Under the pieces are notes generated by a model. That model was not told the DNA's origin. It searched no databases and saw only the letters and a program-made list of their open reading frames with translations. DNA of 60,688 nucleotides from Neisseriaceae bacterium. Its GTDB lineage: Bacteria > Pseudomonadota > Gammaproteobacteria > Burkholderiales > Neisseriaceae. The DNA lies in assembly GCA_017991555.1 (NCBI GenBank), contig JAGOQM010000016.1:1-60688 (forward strand), written 5' to 3'. Of this stretch, positions 9,156 through 18,046 are shown in pieces (position 1 is the stretch's first letter; each line of letters starts with the position of its first letter). The translations under genes were made by a program, and so were the position numbers.

Positions 9156-9800
9156 TTAACCTATGATTCGCGCCACAAAATGGTCTAAATAATTGGCCAG
9201 GCCCCAATACAGGCCCAACACCCCCAGCAATAGCCCCACACACCAGCTTAATGGCGAAAACGAACGCCAGTGGATGGTGCCCATACGCTGCCCCAAAGCA
9301 CTTACTGATGCTTGTTCAGGCGGCAGTTTCTGATCGATGATGCTGATGAGGGCCTGCTTTTGGCTGGGGTCGGTAAACAGATAGCGACCGTTAAAGCCGA
9401 GGGCAAACATCAGCTGCCACACGGCCAACAGCCACTGCGATGGCTCGGGACTGTGTAGCTCAGCCTGAATGGTTTCAAACAGCTGTTCGCCGGCGGCATA
9501 ATCACCAAAGGCAACCACCTGTAACGGCCTGGCCTCCCAGCGCCTGCGGTTGTATTCGTTTAAAAAACGCAGCGCGGCTTCATCCGCCAGGGCGCATAAG
9601 GCATACTTGGCCTGTAGGCGCTCGCGCTCACTCACCTGCTCATCCAGCAGGCGTTGATTAAAGGCGTGAATGATGTCCGTGGCCAAACGCTGAATCTCTT
9701 CCGTACTTTGCACGGCAACGCCGCTATTAAGACGGGTAATCAACAACACATAGTCTTGTAAATGGGCACGAACCAAGGCTGAAATAGAGGGTTTATTCAT
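9156..9800 (-). CDS. tssL: T6SS baseplate-membrane protein TssL (DotU/IcmH)
   Basis: This is a 214-residue member of the DotU/TssL family: a helical cytoplasmic domain with the conserved YALCALADEAAL stretch, followed by one C-terminal membrane anchor (about 185-207). TssL joins TssM and TssJ in the membrane complex and contacts the TssK baseplate. The ATG at 9800 overlaps the tssK stop (ATGAATAA), implying coupled translation; an upstream ATG at 9812 is possible but lies deeper inside tssK. Peptidoglycan binding is supplied here by the separate OmpA-domain protein that follows, not by TssL itself. Confidence 0.93.
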   Translation of the reverse strand: MNKPSISALVRAHLQDYVLLITRLNSGVAVQSTEEIQRLATDIIHAFNQRLLDEQVSERERLQAKYALCALADEAALRFLNEYNRRRWEARPLQVVAFGDYAAGEQLFETIQAELHSPEPSQWLLAVWQLMFALGFNGRYLFTDPSQKQALISIIDQKLPPEQASVSALGQRMGTIHWRSFSPLSWCVGLLLGVLGLYWGLANYLDHFVARIIG

Positions 9801-11139
9801 GGGGCACCGCATACAATTCTATGGCTAAGTCGGATAAGACTTGCGGCATGTAAATACAGCACGATCGCGCGGCCAACATGCGTGCAAAAGCGGGGTCTGC
9901 GGCATCTAGGGCGAAATACACCGCCTCGGAACGCATCGGTAAGGCGCTGGGTAGGCGTTGCATGAGGCGTAGGGGAATGCCATTAGAGGCCGAGGGCAAT
10001 ATTTGCTGTACCTCATCGGGTGAGCCGACCTTGCACAGTTTTTGAAACTGCGATTGCAGCTCATATAAGGGGGCGCTAGAGCGTACTGACAGATAGTAGT
10101 CGGCACGCTGATCGAGGCGGTCATCGTATAAATGCCCCAGCCAACGCGTGGTGCCCTGCTGCTCTAAATCCACCACCACCAGGGCGGTCGGAATGACAGT
10201 GTCGAGCAGCGTGCGCAGCAGCTGGTCCAACGTTGTAAAGGTGTGGGATAAATCTTCGGGAAGATACGGGGCCATGTCGCTGAGCTTTTTATCCAGGGCA
10301 AACGCCATCAGGCCGCCAATAAGGCGACTGAGGGCGACGTAATAATCGGCAGGTGATTGCTCGGGGTGACGAAGAAAAAACTGGAGTTGCGGCAAGGCTT
10401 GATTAATGGTGTTCAACAACCAAAACAGGGAGATGTCGGACACCAAAAAATCGGCCGACTGCTGGTTACGCTCTCGCCTTTGCATGGAGAGGCTATGGCT
10501 TTTGGCCAAGAGCACTTCGACCTGACGGCGCAATAAAGCCAACAAATAAGGACTGCTGTTTAAATACACAATGGGCGGTACGTATTCTGTCAACCATTCC
10601 CATTGGCCGTGCTGATTGCGCTGCAGCTGGCCAATGGGCAAACTCAATAGCTGCTCGCGCTGTTCAAAGGCAAACTTAAGGCTGAGGTTAAGCGTTTGGC
10701 TGGCCATTTCGGTTCGATGTTGCCCATATAAATCGGTGACTTCTGCAAAGGTTTTTAAGTAGCGCCGCGGCTCGTGCTGGTCTGCGTCGCTGAGGTTATT
10801 GCCCACGGTGTTTAATTCGGGCAGGCACAGGTACACCTGCAGCGGCTCGCCTTGATTGGCAACGTCACTCAAGTCTCGGCTTGGGGGCAGATAGTGCATT
10901 TTGACGGCGTCGTACCAGGTGCCGTCTGCAAAGTAAACCGCCACATCAGCAAGGCTGAGCCGGTTGATGGCCAAAGCGGCTTCATCAACTTGGGCACGCA
11001 ACACGCCGGCACCCGCTGGATTGAGGCTGCTCATGCGCTGTAAGGCATGCATTTGCGCGTTAAGCCCCAGCTCCTGTTGCTGAAACAGTTGAGGCATTAA
11101 TAATGCCCCTTCATACCAAAGTGGTTTTAATACTTTCAA
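9793..11139 (-). CDS. tssK: T6SS baseplate subunit TssK
   Basis: This protein of about 448 residues is of the TssK (ImpJ/VasE) family, recognised by the N-terminal LWYEGALLMPQLFQQQ motif and overall length. TssK trimers link the T6SS baseplate to the TssL-TssM membrane complex. No ATG fits the conserved N-terminus. Two TTG codons (11145 and 11139) do, and the second has an AAGGA site at ideal 6-base spacing, so a TTG start at 11139 is chosen. The gene lies 38 bases after the PAAR gene and its stop overlaps tssL. Confidence 0.92.
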   Translation of the reverse strand: MKVLKPLWYEGALLMPQLFQQQELGLNAQMHALQRMSSLNPAGAGVLRAQVDEAALAINRLSLADVAVYFADGTWYDAVKMHYLPPSRDLSDVANQGEPLQVYLCLPELNTVGNNLSDADQHEPRRYLKTFAEVTDLYGQHRTEMASQTLNLSLKFAFEQREQLLSLPIGQLQRNQHGQWEWLTEYVPPIVYLNSSPYLLALLRRQVEVLLAKSHSLSMQRRERNQQSADFLVSDISLFWLLNTINQALPQLQFFLRHPEQSPADYYVALSRLIGGLMAFALDKKLSDMAPYLPEDLSHTFTTLDQLLRTLLDTVIPTALVVVDLEQQGTTRWLGHLYDDRLDQRADYYLSVRSSAPLYELQSQFQKLCKVGSPDEVQQILPSASNGIPLRLMQRLPSALPMRSEAVYFALDAADPAFARMLAARSCCIYMPQVLSDLAIELYAVPHE

Positions 11140-11177
11140 TTTCAATCCTTAAAGTCAGGGCGCAGGCGCAAGGAGGC

Positions 11178-11444
11178 CTAATCACACTTGGCATTGGTTT
11201 GGCTGGAAATTAAACGTGCCCCACAGCTTGTTTGCATGCCCTCTAAGGCGATGTTTTGCCCATTCAAGGCGCTGAGCTTAGGGTCTCCTTCAACAATGAC
11301 GTACACCCCTTTGCATTTCGGGCAACGCACCCTATCACCCACTCTGGCCACGGCTCGACCCAAGACCAATATTTGGCCATCACCTTCCAACACCTGCCCA
11401 CCATGAGTGGTGGTGTCACCCACGCAAATAATGGCTCGTGACAT
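11178..11444 (-). CDS. PAAR-domain T6SS spike tip protein
   Basis: This 88-residue protein consists of one PAAR domain: MSRAIICVGDTTTHGGQVLEG at the start, then GRAVARVGDRVRCPKC and a final cysteine-containing turn. PAAR proteins form the metal-bound sharp tip on the VgrG spike. There is no C-terminal toxin extension, so it is a plain tip, and the lipase effector is encoded separately. It sits unusually between tssC and tssK. The ribosome site TAGG lies 6 bases before the ATG. Confidence 0.9.
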   Translation of the reverse strand: MSRAIICVGDTTTHGGQVLEGDGQILVLGRAVARVGDRVRCPKCKGVYVIVEGDPKLSALNGQNIALEGMQTSCGARLISSQTNAKCD

Positions 11445-11476
11445 ACTCTGCCTACCTATCTGTAACCTGTCTGGTA

Positions 11477-11503
11477 CACGGCGCGGCGCTTGGCCGCACC
11501 GTG
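11477..11503 (-). other. GC-rich hairpin between tssC and the PAAR gene
   Basis: An inverted repeat with 11-base arms (CACGGCGCGGC and GCCGCACCGTG, one mismatch) and a 5-base loop lies in the 76-base gap after tssC. No T-run follows. It may lower transcription or stabilise the tssBC message, so that sheath proteins are made in excess over PAAR. Function is inferred from placement only. Confidence 0.5.
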
Positions 11504-11520
11504 TTCGTTCGGGAAAAGCC

Positions 11521-13053
11521 TTATTTTTTGGCCTTAGGCATTTGCGACACCAAAGAAAGGTTGATGTCCATGCCCTCGATTTGGAAATGAGGCATCACAA
11601 ACATTTTGATGCGGAAAAATCCAGGATTGTCTTCAATGTCTTCCACCATGACTTTCGCTTCGCGTAGTGGATGAGACGCTTGCAATTCATCGCTTGGATC
11701 CGACATTTCGGTCACCAGGTTTTGAATCCAATTGTTCATCTCGACTTCAAGCACACGGCGGTCCTTGGTCATGCCAATGTTTTCACGCTGAATCAGCTTG
11801 AGGTAGTGCGCCAAACGTGACAGCAAAAAGATATAAGGCAGGCGTGAGTTAATTCGGCTATTGGCCGTGGCCTCTTTGGTTTCATACAAGGCAGGCTTTT
11901 GCGCCGAGTTGGCGGAGAAGAAGCAGGCGAAGTCGTGGTTTTTGTAAAACGACATAGGCATAAAACCTAAGTTGGCAAATTCAAACTCGCGCGTTTCAGG
12001 AATCAACACTTCGGTTGGGATCTTCATTTGCGCGCCGGAGCCTAGGTCGTAGAGGTGAATCGGCAAGTTTTCGATCAAACCACCGGCTTGCGGCCCACGA
12101 ATTTGGACGCACCAGCCATTTTTAATGAAGCTGCGCACCATGTTGGCGGCAAAGGCAAATGAAGCATTGGCCCATAAATAACGATTGTGGTCTGGCCCTT
12201 TAACCTGTTCTGCATAATTAAAGCTGCGCACGGGAATGGTTTCTTTGCCGTACGGCAGACGGCCTAAGAAACGTGGCAAGGTTAAGCCGATGTAGCGTGC
12301 GTCGTCGGTATTGCGAAAGCTGTTCCACTTAATGTATTCGGCACGGTCAAAATAGTTGCCGATGTCTTTAATCGAAGCCACTTCTTCCATGGTCTCTTTA
12401 CCAAAGAACTCAGGCCCAACCGAACCAATAAACGGCATGTGGGCCGCGGCCGAAATTTTGGAAATATTACGCAATAGCTCAATGTCTTGCGGCAGGCCAT
12501 CAAACTCATAGGCCGAAATAATGGAACCAAAGGGTTGGCCGCCGGGGGTGTCGTATTCGGCCGTATAAGTATGTTGATACAGGCCGCTTTGCACGATTTC
12601 AGGCGCGTCTTCAAAGTCGCGAATCAGGTCTTCTTTACTGATGTCTAACACGTCGATTTTGACGTTTTGACGAAAATCGGTACGGTCAACCAAGAACTTC
12701 AACCCACGCCAGGTGCCTTCGATGGCCTGCACGGTCTCGTGATGTAAAATTTCGTCTAGCTGCGCGCTGATCAAATCGTCAATTTTGGCGATGTGAAAAT
12801 CCAACAGCGTTTTGTCTAGTTTATCGACGGTTTGAGCGCTGTCTGCCACCATTTTCAAAAAGACGTTGATGGCCACGGAAATGCGTTCATTCACGGTGGA
12901 TTCCGCCAGAGCGGTCGAATTGTCAAAGTGCTCAAAAGCCGGTGCGGTAGACACCGGCGCCAAATTAATTTTATCAAATAAAGATTCGTATACTGATTGC
13001 CCAACCACATAGTCTTGCGTGGTGGTGGTGGCCGTTTTCGTTTGTTGTGTCAT
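11521..13053 (-). CDS. tssC: T6SS contractile sheath large subunit TssC
   Basis: This 510-residue protein belongs to the TssC (VipB/ImpC) family. Recognisable stretches are LDEILHHETVQAIEGTWRGL, the segment around PFIGSVGPEFFG, and a C-terminal FRIKMFVMPHFQIEGMD. TssC pairs with TssB to form the cytoplasmic sheath whose contraction fires the Hcp tube. Length is typical. It starts 32 bases after tssB with a GAGGGAAG-type ribosome site. Confidence 0.96.
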   Translation of the reverse strand: MTQQTKTATTTTQDYVVGQSVYESLFDKINLAPVSTAPAFEHFDNSTALAESTVNERISVAINVFLKMVADSAQTVDKLDKTLLDFHIAKIDDLISAQLDEILHHETVQAIEGTWRGLKFLVDRTDFRQNVKIDVLDISKEDLIRDFEDAPEIVQSGLYQHTYTAEYDTPGGQPFGSIISAYEFDGLPQDIELLRNISKISAAAHMPFIGSVGPEFFGKETMEEVASIKDIGNYFDRAEYIKWNSFRNTDDARYIGLTLPRFLGRLPYGKETIPVRSFNYAEQVKGPDHNRYLWANASFAFAANMVRSFIKNGWCVQIRGPQAGGLIENLPIHLYDLGSGAQMKIPTEVLIPETREFEFANLGFMPMSFYKNHDFACFFSANSAQKPALYETKEATANSRINSRLPYIFLLSRLAHYLKLIQRENIGMTKDRRVLEVEMNNWIQNLVTEMSDPSDELQASHPLREAKVMVEDIEDNPGFFRIKMFVMPHFQIEGMDINLSLVSQMPKAKK

Positions 13054-13085
13054 GCTTCACTTCCCTCTACATTGAATCGGAATGA

Positions 13086-13589
13086 TTAATCGTCGTTTGA
13101 CAATGGCTTGATTTTTTCAAGGTCTTGACGGAGCTCTGCGGATAAATGCTCATCCTGCATGATTTTTTCCAGCTCTTTTCTCAGCACCGCGTTATCCAAC
13201 AGGTTTGATTTGAGGTCGCGCAATAAATGGCGCATGGCCAATAACGACTTGAGCTCGGGCACTTGCTGCACCACCTGCTCTGGATGAAAATCTTTGATGG
13301 ATTTAAAATTGAGGTTCACCGGCATGTCAGAACCATCTGCGGCCAATACGTTTTTCACCGAAATATTGGCCTGAGGGTTCATCTCGGCCAAGACGGCGTC
13401 AAAGTTATTCTTATTAATGGAGACCTTTTCACGATCTGATAAAGCGGTGTCGTTTTGCGCAAAGCTAAAATCACCCATCACCATTAACCGCAGCGGTAAC
13501 TCAATCTTTTTTTGCGCGCCACCGGTGTGCAAATCCAATTTAATATTGACCCGTGCTGGCGGCACTTCGTTTTGAAAGCTATTTGACAT
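13086..13589 (-). CDS. tssB: T6SS contractile sheath small subunit TssB
   Basis: This 167-residue protein belongs to the TssB (VipA/ImpB) family: the beta-rich N-terminal half (KIELPLRLMVMGDFS) is followed by the NFDAVLAEMNPQ and FHPEQVVQQVPEL segments. It partners TssC in the sheath. As the first gene of the visible T6SS operon it should lie next to the operon promoter. The ribosome site AAGGA sits 6 bases before the ATG. Confidence 0.95.
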   Translation of the reverse strand: MSNSFQNEVPPARVNIKLDLHTGGAQKKIELPLRLMVMGDFSFAQNDTALSDREKVSINKNNFDAVLAEMNPQANISVKNVLAADGSDMPVNLNFKSIKDFHPEQVVQQVPELKSLLAMRHLLRDLKSNLLDNAVLRKELEKIMQDEHLSAELRQDLEKIKPLSNDD

Positions 13590-14216
13590 TACTGATCCTT
13601 TTTACGTTTAAAGCTGACCCTTGAGCCAAGCTCTGCACCACCTTAAAGTCCAAGTACCCTAGGATGAGAACCGTCTAATCCTCATGCTTTGAACCTCGGC
13701 GCCCTGTTAAAAAATACTCTTAAAGCAACAAATTTAAGTGACCATGGCTAAATCAACCACGGCCATCCATCAGAAGGAAAGCCAACCAAAACCAATATGC
13801 AACCGTCCTTTTTATATCCTAACGGGATACTAGCAACCTCTAGCGCTTTATGCCATTGTCCATACAAACTTTTACAATCAAGAAAAAATAGAATGACTAC
13901 GTCATTGCGAAGGAAGAATAAAATAAAAACCCAAAACGGCATAAGCTGCCAAACATAATGGGTAATACAACCATATTAGGTTCAAAAATAGGGGATTTAG
14001 CTTAAAAAACAGCAGGGTGAAATAGAGACATTATTCAAGTTATCATGAAGCGGCCGAGACATGAGCCGTCTATCTTAGAAAAATCTTATGGATATTCAAT
14101 TGAACAAATATTTAAAATACTCATTTAACCATGCCAATATATAGATATTTATTTAAAATAAGCATCTATATATTTAGAATAGTTGATGATTAAGTCAACT
14201 CAGGTTAGTAAAATAT
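13590..14216. other. AT-rich gap upstream of the T6SS operon
   Basis: No convincing gene was found, and base composition is clearly more AT-rich than in the flanks. An inverted repeat with perfect 10-base arms (ATATATAGAT at 14137-14146 and ATCTATATAT at 14164-14173) lies near the right end. A 64-codon open frame (13748-13942, minus) begins with a hydrophobic run but has no ribosome site, and may be a gene remnant. The tssB promoter must lie here or further upstream; I saw no strong sigma-70 or sigma-54 consensus. Confidence 0.5.
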
Positions 14217-14246
14217 CAAAAAATGGCGCCGATGGCGCCAAAAAAT
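14217..14246 (-). terminator. Intrinsic terminator of the AraC gene
   Basis: On the minus strand, a stem of TGGCGCC and GGCGCCA with a 3-base loop is followed by six T. It begins about 20 bases after the AraC stop. A-runs on the other side make it possibly bidirectional. Confidence 0.85.
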
Positions 14247-14266
14247 ACCAGACAAACCGCTCACTC

Positions 14267-15043
14267 TTAACGCTTCTTAACGTAAAACGCAGACGGCACC
14301 TGCCCTAATACCCGCTTAAACATGGCGGTAAAGGCGGCGCTGCTGCCATAGCCTAAGTCCACCGCGATGGTGGTGATGGCCACGCCTTCAGCCAGCCTGG
14401 CCAAGGCAGTCACCACGCAGGCACGTTCACGCCAGCTGGCAAACGACAGGCCCAGCTGGGCCTGAAACAAACGCCCGAGGCTACGCACGCTCAGGTGCAG
14501 GTTGGCCGCGGCCTGTTCAGGGCGGTACTGCACGCTGGGCGCTTGCATAAAGGCCTGACACCAGTGCCACAGCGGATCATGCTGCTGCGGCAGCGGCACA
14601 TGAAAAGGCAAGGTGGCCATTTGCGCCACCTCCCACAATAGCAGCGTCATCAAGGCCCCATCGCGGCCCGCTAGGTCATACAGCAGCGGCATGTCGACGG
14701 CTTCGACCAGAAGCTGGCGCAACAGCGGCGAAACGGCCAATACCCGGCAGGTAGCGAATTCGGGCGCGGTCACGGCCTCTGGCGCCACGTACAGGCTCCG
14801 AGTACTGACGCCGCTCATTCTGACCTCGTGCGCCATATTGGGGGGCAACCACACCGCTCGCTGCGGCGGCACCACCCATTGCCCTACTGGAGTGCGCACC
14901 TGCATGACGCCACTGACGCCATACAATAGCTGGGCGCGCCGATGACGATGCTCAGGCAGCAAATGTTGCGGCGGATAGTCGGTACCGATGGCGACAATGG
15001 CGCGATCGATCTGATCATGGTCAGCAATAAGGGCATTTCTCAT
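14267..15043 (-). CDS. AraC-family transcriptional regulator
   Basis: This 258-residue regulator has an N-terminal cupin-like sensing domain (LPEHRHRRAQLLYGVSGVM, then PPQRAVWLPPNMAHEV) and a C-terminal pair of helix-turn-helix motifs (about 165-255; AANLHLSVRSLGRLFQAQLG and ITTIAVDLGYGSSAAFTAMFKR). Its small ligand is unknown. An in-frame GTG at 15118 would add 25 residues; the ATG at 15043 is preferred because it gives the usual length for this subgroup and has GGAG upstream. It is divergent from the TSUP permease at 15176, its most likely target. Confidence 0.85.
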   Translation of the reverse strand: MRNALIADHDQIDRAIVAIGTDYPPQHLLPEHRHRRAQLLYGVSGVMQVRTPVGQWVVPPQRAVWLPPNMAHEVRMSGVSTRSLYVAPEAVTAPEFATCRVLAVSPLLRQLLVEAVDMPLLYDLAGRDGALMTLLLWEVAQMATLPFHVPLPQQHDPLWHWCQAFMQAPSVQYRPEQAAANLHLSVRSLGRLFQAQLGLSFASWRERACVVTALARLAEGVAITTIAVDLGYGSSAAFTAMFKRVLGQVPSAFYVKKR

Positions 15044-15175
15044 GACAAAGCGACTCCGGGAGTAATGAGGGCCATCATGGCCGATATTCAATGATTGTTG
15101 GCTCAATCCATAAAGCACGCCTCATTTTAACCGCTTACACTCTCTTTTTAAAGACGATTAGGGGGATAAGACGCG

Positions 15176-15964
15176 ATGTTTGAACTGGGTTTGATTTTAG
15201 CCGTGGGCTTTGGCGCCGGCATCACCACCATTTTATTTGGCTTTGGCGGAGGCTTTGTGGTGGTGCCGTTTGTGTACTATCTGTTAAGCCAGCATGCCGA
15301 GCTTGGGCATGAGGCCATGCACGTGGCGGTGGCCACGTCGACGGCAGTGATGATTTTGACCGCCAGCTATGCCAGCTACAGCAATTGGCGCAGCGGCGAC
15401 CTTGTGAAAGAAACCATCACACCGCTGATTTACTTCATCGCCATTGGCGCGGCCCTGGGCGCGATGGGCTCCGTGGCCTTGTCCGACCAGGCCGTGCGCC
15501 TGCTCTTTATAGGGTATATGGTCCTCACCATTGCTGACTGCCTCTTGCGCCGTGGCTTTTTAAACAAGTCCACTTTAACCCCCTTAAGCCGACCGACCGT
15601 TATGCTGGGCGGCCCCTTGATTGGCATTGTGGCCACGGCTTTGGGCGTGGGTGGCAGCGTGATGACGGTGCCGCTCTTGCGCCGTCACGGCCACGACATG
15701 AAGCATTGCGTCAGCGCGGCCAATCCTTTATCTATTCCGGTGGCGTTTATTGGCGCCGGGGCTTATGCGCTCTTAGGCCAAGGCCAAATCGAGGCGCCTT
15801 TTTATGTGGGCTACATTAACGTCTATATCTTGAGCCTGCTGTTTTTAGCCGGATTTGCGGGCATTGTCTTTGCCAAAAACTGCTTGCCCCAAATCAACGA
15901 CGCCCTGCACGCGAAAATCTATGTGGCGCTCTTATTGTTGGTGCTGATCGCCATTTGCCTCTAG
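15176..15964 (+). CDS. TSUP (TauE/SafE) family permease
   Basis: This 262-residue membrane protein has about eight hydrophobic segments and the two-fold repeat of the TauE/SafE family: GFGAGITTILFGFGGGFVVVP in the first half and LGVGGSVMTVPLL in the second. Family members export sulfite, sulfoacetate or related small organic anions across the inner membrane; the substrate here cannot be told. A GGGGGA ribosome site precedes the ATG. It is divergent from an AraC regulator that probably controls it. Confidence 0.85.
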   Translation: MFELGLILAVGFGAGITTILFGFGGGFVVVPFVYYLLSQHAELGHEAMHVAVATSTAVMILTASYASYSNWRSGDLVKETITPLIYFIAIGAALGAMGSVALSDQAVRLLFIGYMVLTIADCLLRRGFLNKSTLTPLSRPTVMLGGPLIGIVATALGVGGSVMTVPLLRRHGHDMKHCVSAANPLSIPVAFIGAGAYALLGQGQIEAPFYVGYINVYILSLLFLAGFAGIVFAKNCLPQINDALHAKIYVALLLLVLIAICL

Positions 15965-16282
15965 CCATCGCTTTGGGTTGCCGCCACCGCAGCCCAATAG
16001 CCAAGCCTGCTCGGCCATAAAAAACGCATTATTGCCCAAAGCCAATCGGAAAAAAAAGGATACGCTTGAAGCAAGCCCTTTATGCCCCCCAAACTTGCGC
16101 CCTCATCGGCCAATTGGCCACATATCACTGTACCTCCTGACGCAGACTCTGGCTTTCCTGACCTTTAGCCTATTAGTCTGAACCCCTTGGCTTGACCAAA
16201 ACCACCCTGCTTCCTTAAGATGCTTTTTTTGGCATCACCACCCCAACCGTGATGCCTTCACCCGCTTTACGAATGGACTTCC
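15965..16282. other. Gap between TSUP permease and MHS transporter
   Basis: This 318-base stretch has no credible gene. It carries a perfect 8-base inverted repeat (GGCATCAC at 16231-16238 and GTGATGCC at 16249-16256, 10-base loop) ending 26 bases before the transporter start, a possible operator or leader hairpin. No clear terminator was seen after the permease. Confidence 0.45.
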
Positions 16283-17608
16283 GTGGTTACCCCTCAATCT
16301 TCCCCTCACCCTACGCCAAGCCAGGCCATGCTGCAGGCCCAACAACAGGCACAACGTGCCAAAAAAGCGGCCCTCAGCAGCTTTGTCGGGGCCGTTGTCG
16401 ACTGGTATGACTTTCTATTGTATGGCATCGTCGCAGCGCTGGTGTTTAACCAACAGTTTTTCCCCAGCATTAGCCCCAGCATGGGCACGCTGGCGGCGTT
16501 TGCCACCTTTGGCGTGGGCTTTTTGTTTCGCCCCTTAGGCGGCATTGTGTTCGGCCACTTTGGTGATCGCCTCGGCCGTAAGAAAATGCTGGTGCTGACC
16601 GTGGTGCTGATGGGTGGCGCCACCGTTTTAATTGGCCTACTGCCCAACTTTGCGCAAATTGGCTGGCTCGCCCCTATTCTTTTGGTCTTGCTGCGAGCCG
16701 TACAAGGCTTTGCCGTGGGCGGCGAATGGGGCGGCGCGGCCCTGTTGGCGGTTGAAAATGCGCCGGCTGGCAAAAAAGCGTTTTACAGCAGCGGCGTGCA
16801 AATTGGCTATGGCGTGGGCCTCATGCTGGCCACCGGCAGCGTGTCGCTCATCATCATGCTGTTGGGCGACGAGGCGTTTCAGGCCTGGGCCTGGCGCATT
16901 CCGTTTGTGGGCAGCATCGTGTTACTGGGGATTGCCCTATGGATACGCCGCGGCCAGCACGAATCGGAAGAGTTTATTCAAAAAGTCGTCAACAGCACCA
17001 ACAAGCCCAAAAAGCTGCCGATTCTGGAAGCCATTAGCCGCCACCCGAAAGCGTTTTTTTACATCATTGCGCTGCGTTTGGCAGAACTGTTGACCATGTA
17101 TTTGGTGACCGCGTTTGCGCTGTACTACGCCACCGAACAGTATGACCTGCCCAGACAGCTGTTCTTAAACATTGGCCTCATGGTTGGGGCCATCAGCTGC
17201 CTCACCATTCCTATTTTTGCGCGCATCGCCGATTCGTTTGGCTATCGTCGCCTCTGCGCCCTGGGCGGCCTTATTGGCGCGCTGGCCGCATTCCCCTTTT
17301 TCTGGGCGCTGGAATCAGGCGTGACCCTATGGATTGTGGTGTGCGCCATTCTGTTGGCCAACCTGGCCCACGATATGGTGGTCAGCGTCCACCAGCCGGT
17401 CTTTACCGAGCTGTTTGGCACCGAATATCGCTACAGCGGCGCCGGCGTTGGCTATCAGGTGGCCAGCATTGTGGGCGGTGGTTTCACGCCATTCATCGCC
17501 ACGGCCTTAGTCAGCATGAATCAAGGCTCATGGCACTGGGTGGCCGTTTACCTAAGCGTGGGCTGCCTATTGACAGCCTTGGTGGCAGGATTCGTGAAAA
17601 TAAAATAG
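16283..17608 (+). CDS. MHS-family major facilitator transporter (first copy)
   Basis: This 441-residue twelve-helix symporter is of the metabolite:H+ symporter (MHS) type. Family marks are VVDWYDFLLYG in the first helix and the loop motif GHFGDRLGRKK between helices 2 and 3. MHS proteins import carboxylates such as citrate, ketoglutarate or shikimate; the substrate here is unknown. The start is uncertain: GTG at 16283, or ATG at 16328 (15 codons later), neither with a strong ribosome site. It is followed by its own terminator, so it is probably monocistronic. Confidence 0.85.
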   Translation: MVTPQSSPHPTPSQAMLQAQQQAQRAKKAALSSFVGAVVDWYDFLLYGIVAALVFNQQFFPSISPSMGTLAAFATFGVGFLFRPLGGIVFGHFGDRLGRKKMLVLTVVLMGGATVLIGLLPNFAQIGWLAPILLVLLRAVQGFAVGGEWGGAALLAVENAPAGKKAFYSSGVQIGYGVGLMLATGSVSLIIMLLGDEAFQAWAWRIPFVGSIVLLGIALWIRRGQHESEEFIQKVVNSTNKPKKLPILEAISRHPKAFFYIIALRLAELLTMYLVTAFALYYATEQYDLPRQLFLNIGLMVGAISCLTIPIFARIADSFGYRRLCALGGLIGALAAFPFFWALESGVTLWIVVCAILLANLAHDMVVSVHQPVFTELFGTEYRYSGAGVGYQVASIVGGGFTPFIATALVSMNQGSWHWVAVYLSVGCLLTALVAGFVKIK

Positions 17609-17633
17609 GTCACCCACAGCGCCCTATTGAGTG

Positions 17634-17663
17634 GCCTTGCCGACCCCGTTGGCAAGGCTTTTT
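17634..17663 (+). terminator. Intrinsic terminator of the first MHS gene
   Basis: A perfect stem, GCCTTGCC and GGCAAGGC with a 9-base loop, is followed by TTTTT. It lies 26 bases after the transporter stop. Confidence 0.9.
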
Positions 17664-18046
17664 ACCGGTGCCCTTTGGCCTTCTTAGCCATGCTAGGGGG
17701 TAAAGGGCAGCCTGCCCACCAATACACACCAGCGGCCTGCCAAAAACTTAACAGCAAAACCATGACCGCAGGTGCCAGAGCCTACCCCATGGGAAACCAA
17801 GCCCCCCCTGACCGCCACTAACCATTCTGAACGGCCCTACTCCCCCTCTCGCGGGCAATCAAGCGTCATTAAAACCACTTCTTTCGCCATTTACACCGAT
17901 TTTTTCTATTTCGCTAAAAAAACACTGGACAAGCCCCCTTGAAATTTACTAACATAGTAACAAATAATTACTAAGATATTAGCTATTTAGCTAATCGATA
18001 AAGACTTGACAAAGTGTCTACTTAAGAGAGATCCAAAGGAGAAGCA
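17664..18046. other. Promoter region of the second MHS transporter
   Basis: No gene is seen. The last 110 bases are AT-rich and carry two inverted repeats, TTACTA-N3-TAGTAA (17946-17960) and TTAGCT-N4-AGCTAA (17979-17994), which look like regulator sites. A weak promoter fit, TTGAAA (17939-17944) with an 18-base spacer to AATAAT (17963-17968), overlaps the first repeat. A TTGACA lies at 18006-18011 without a matching -10 element. Confidence 0.4.

Noticed and set aside
13748..13942. 64-codon minus-strand frame as a gene
   Set aside because: No ribosome site, no recognisable domain, and a stop 12 codons upstream; kept only as a possible remnant.
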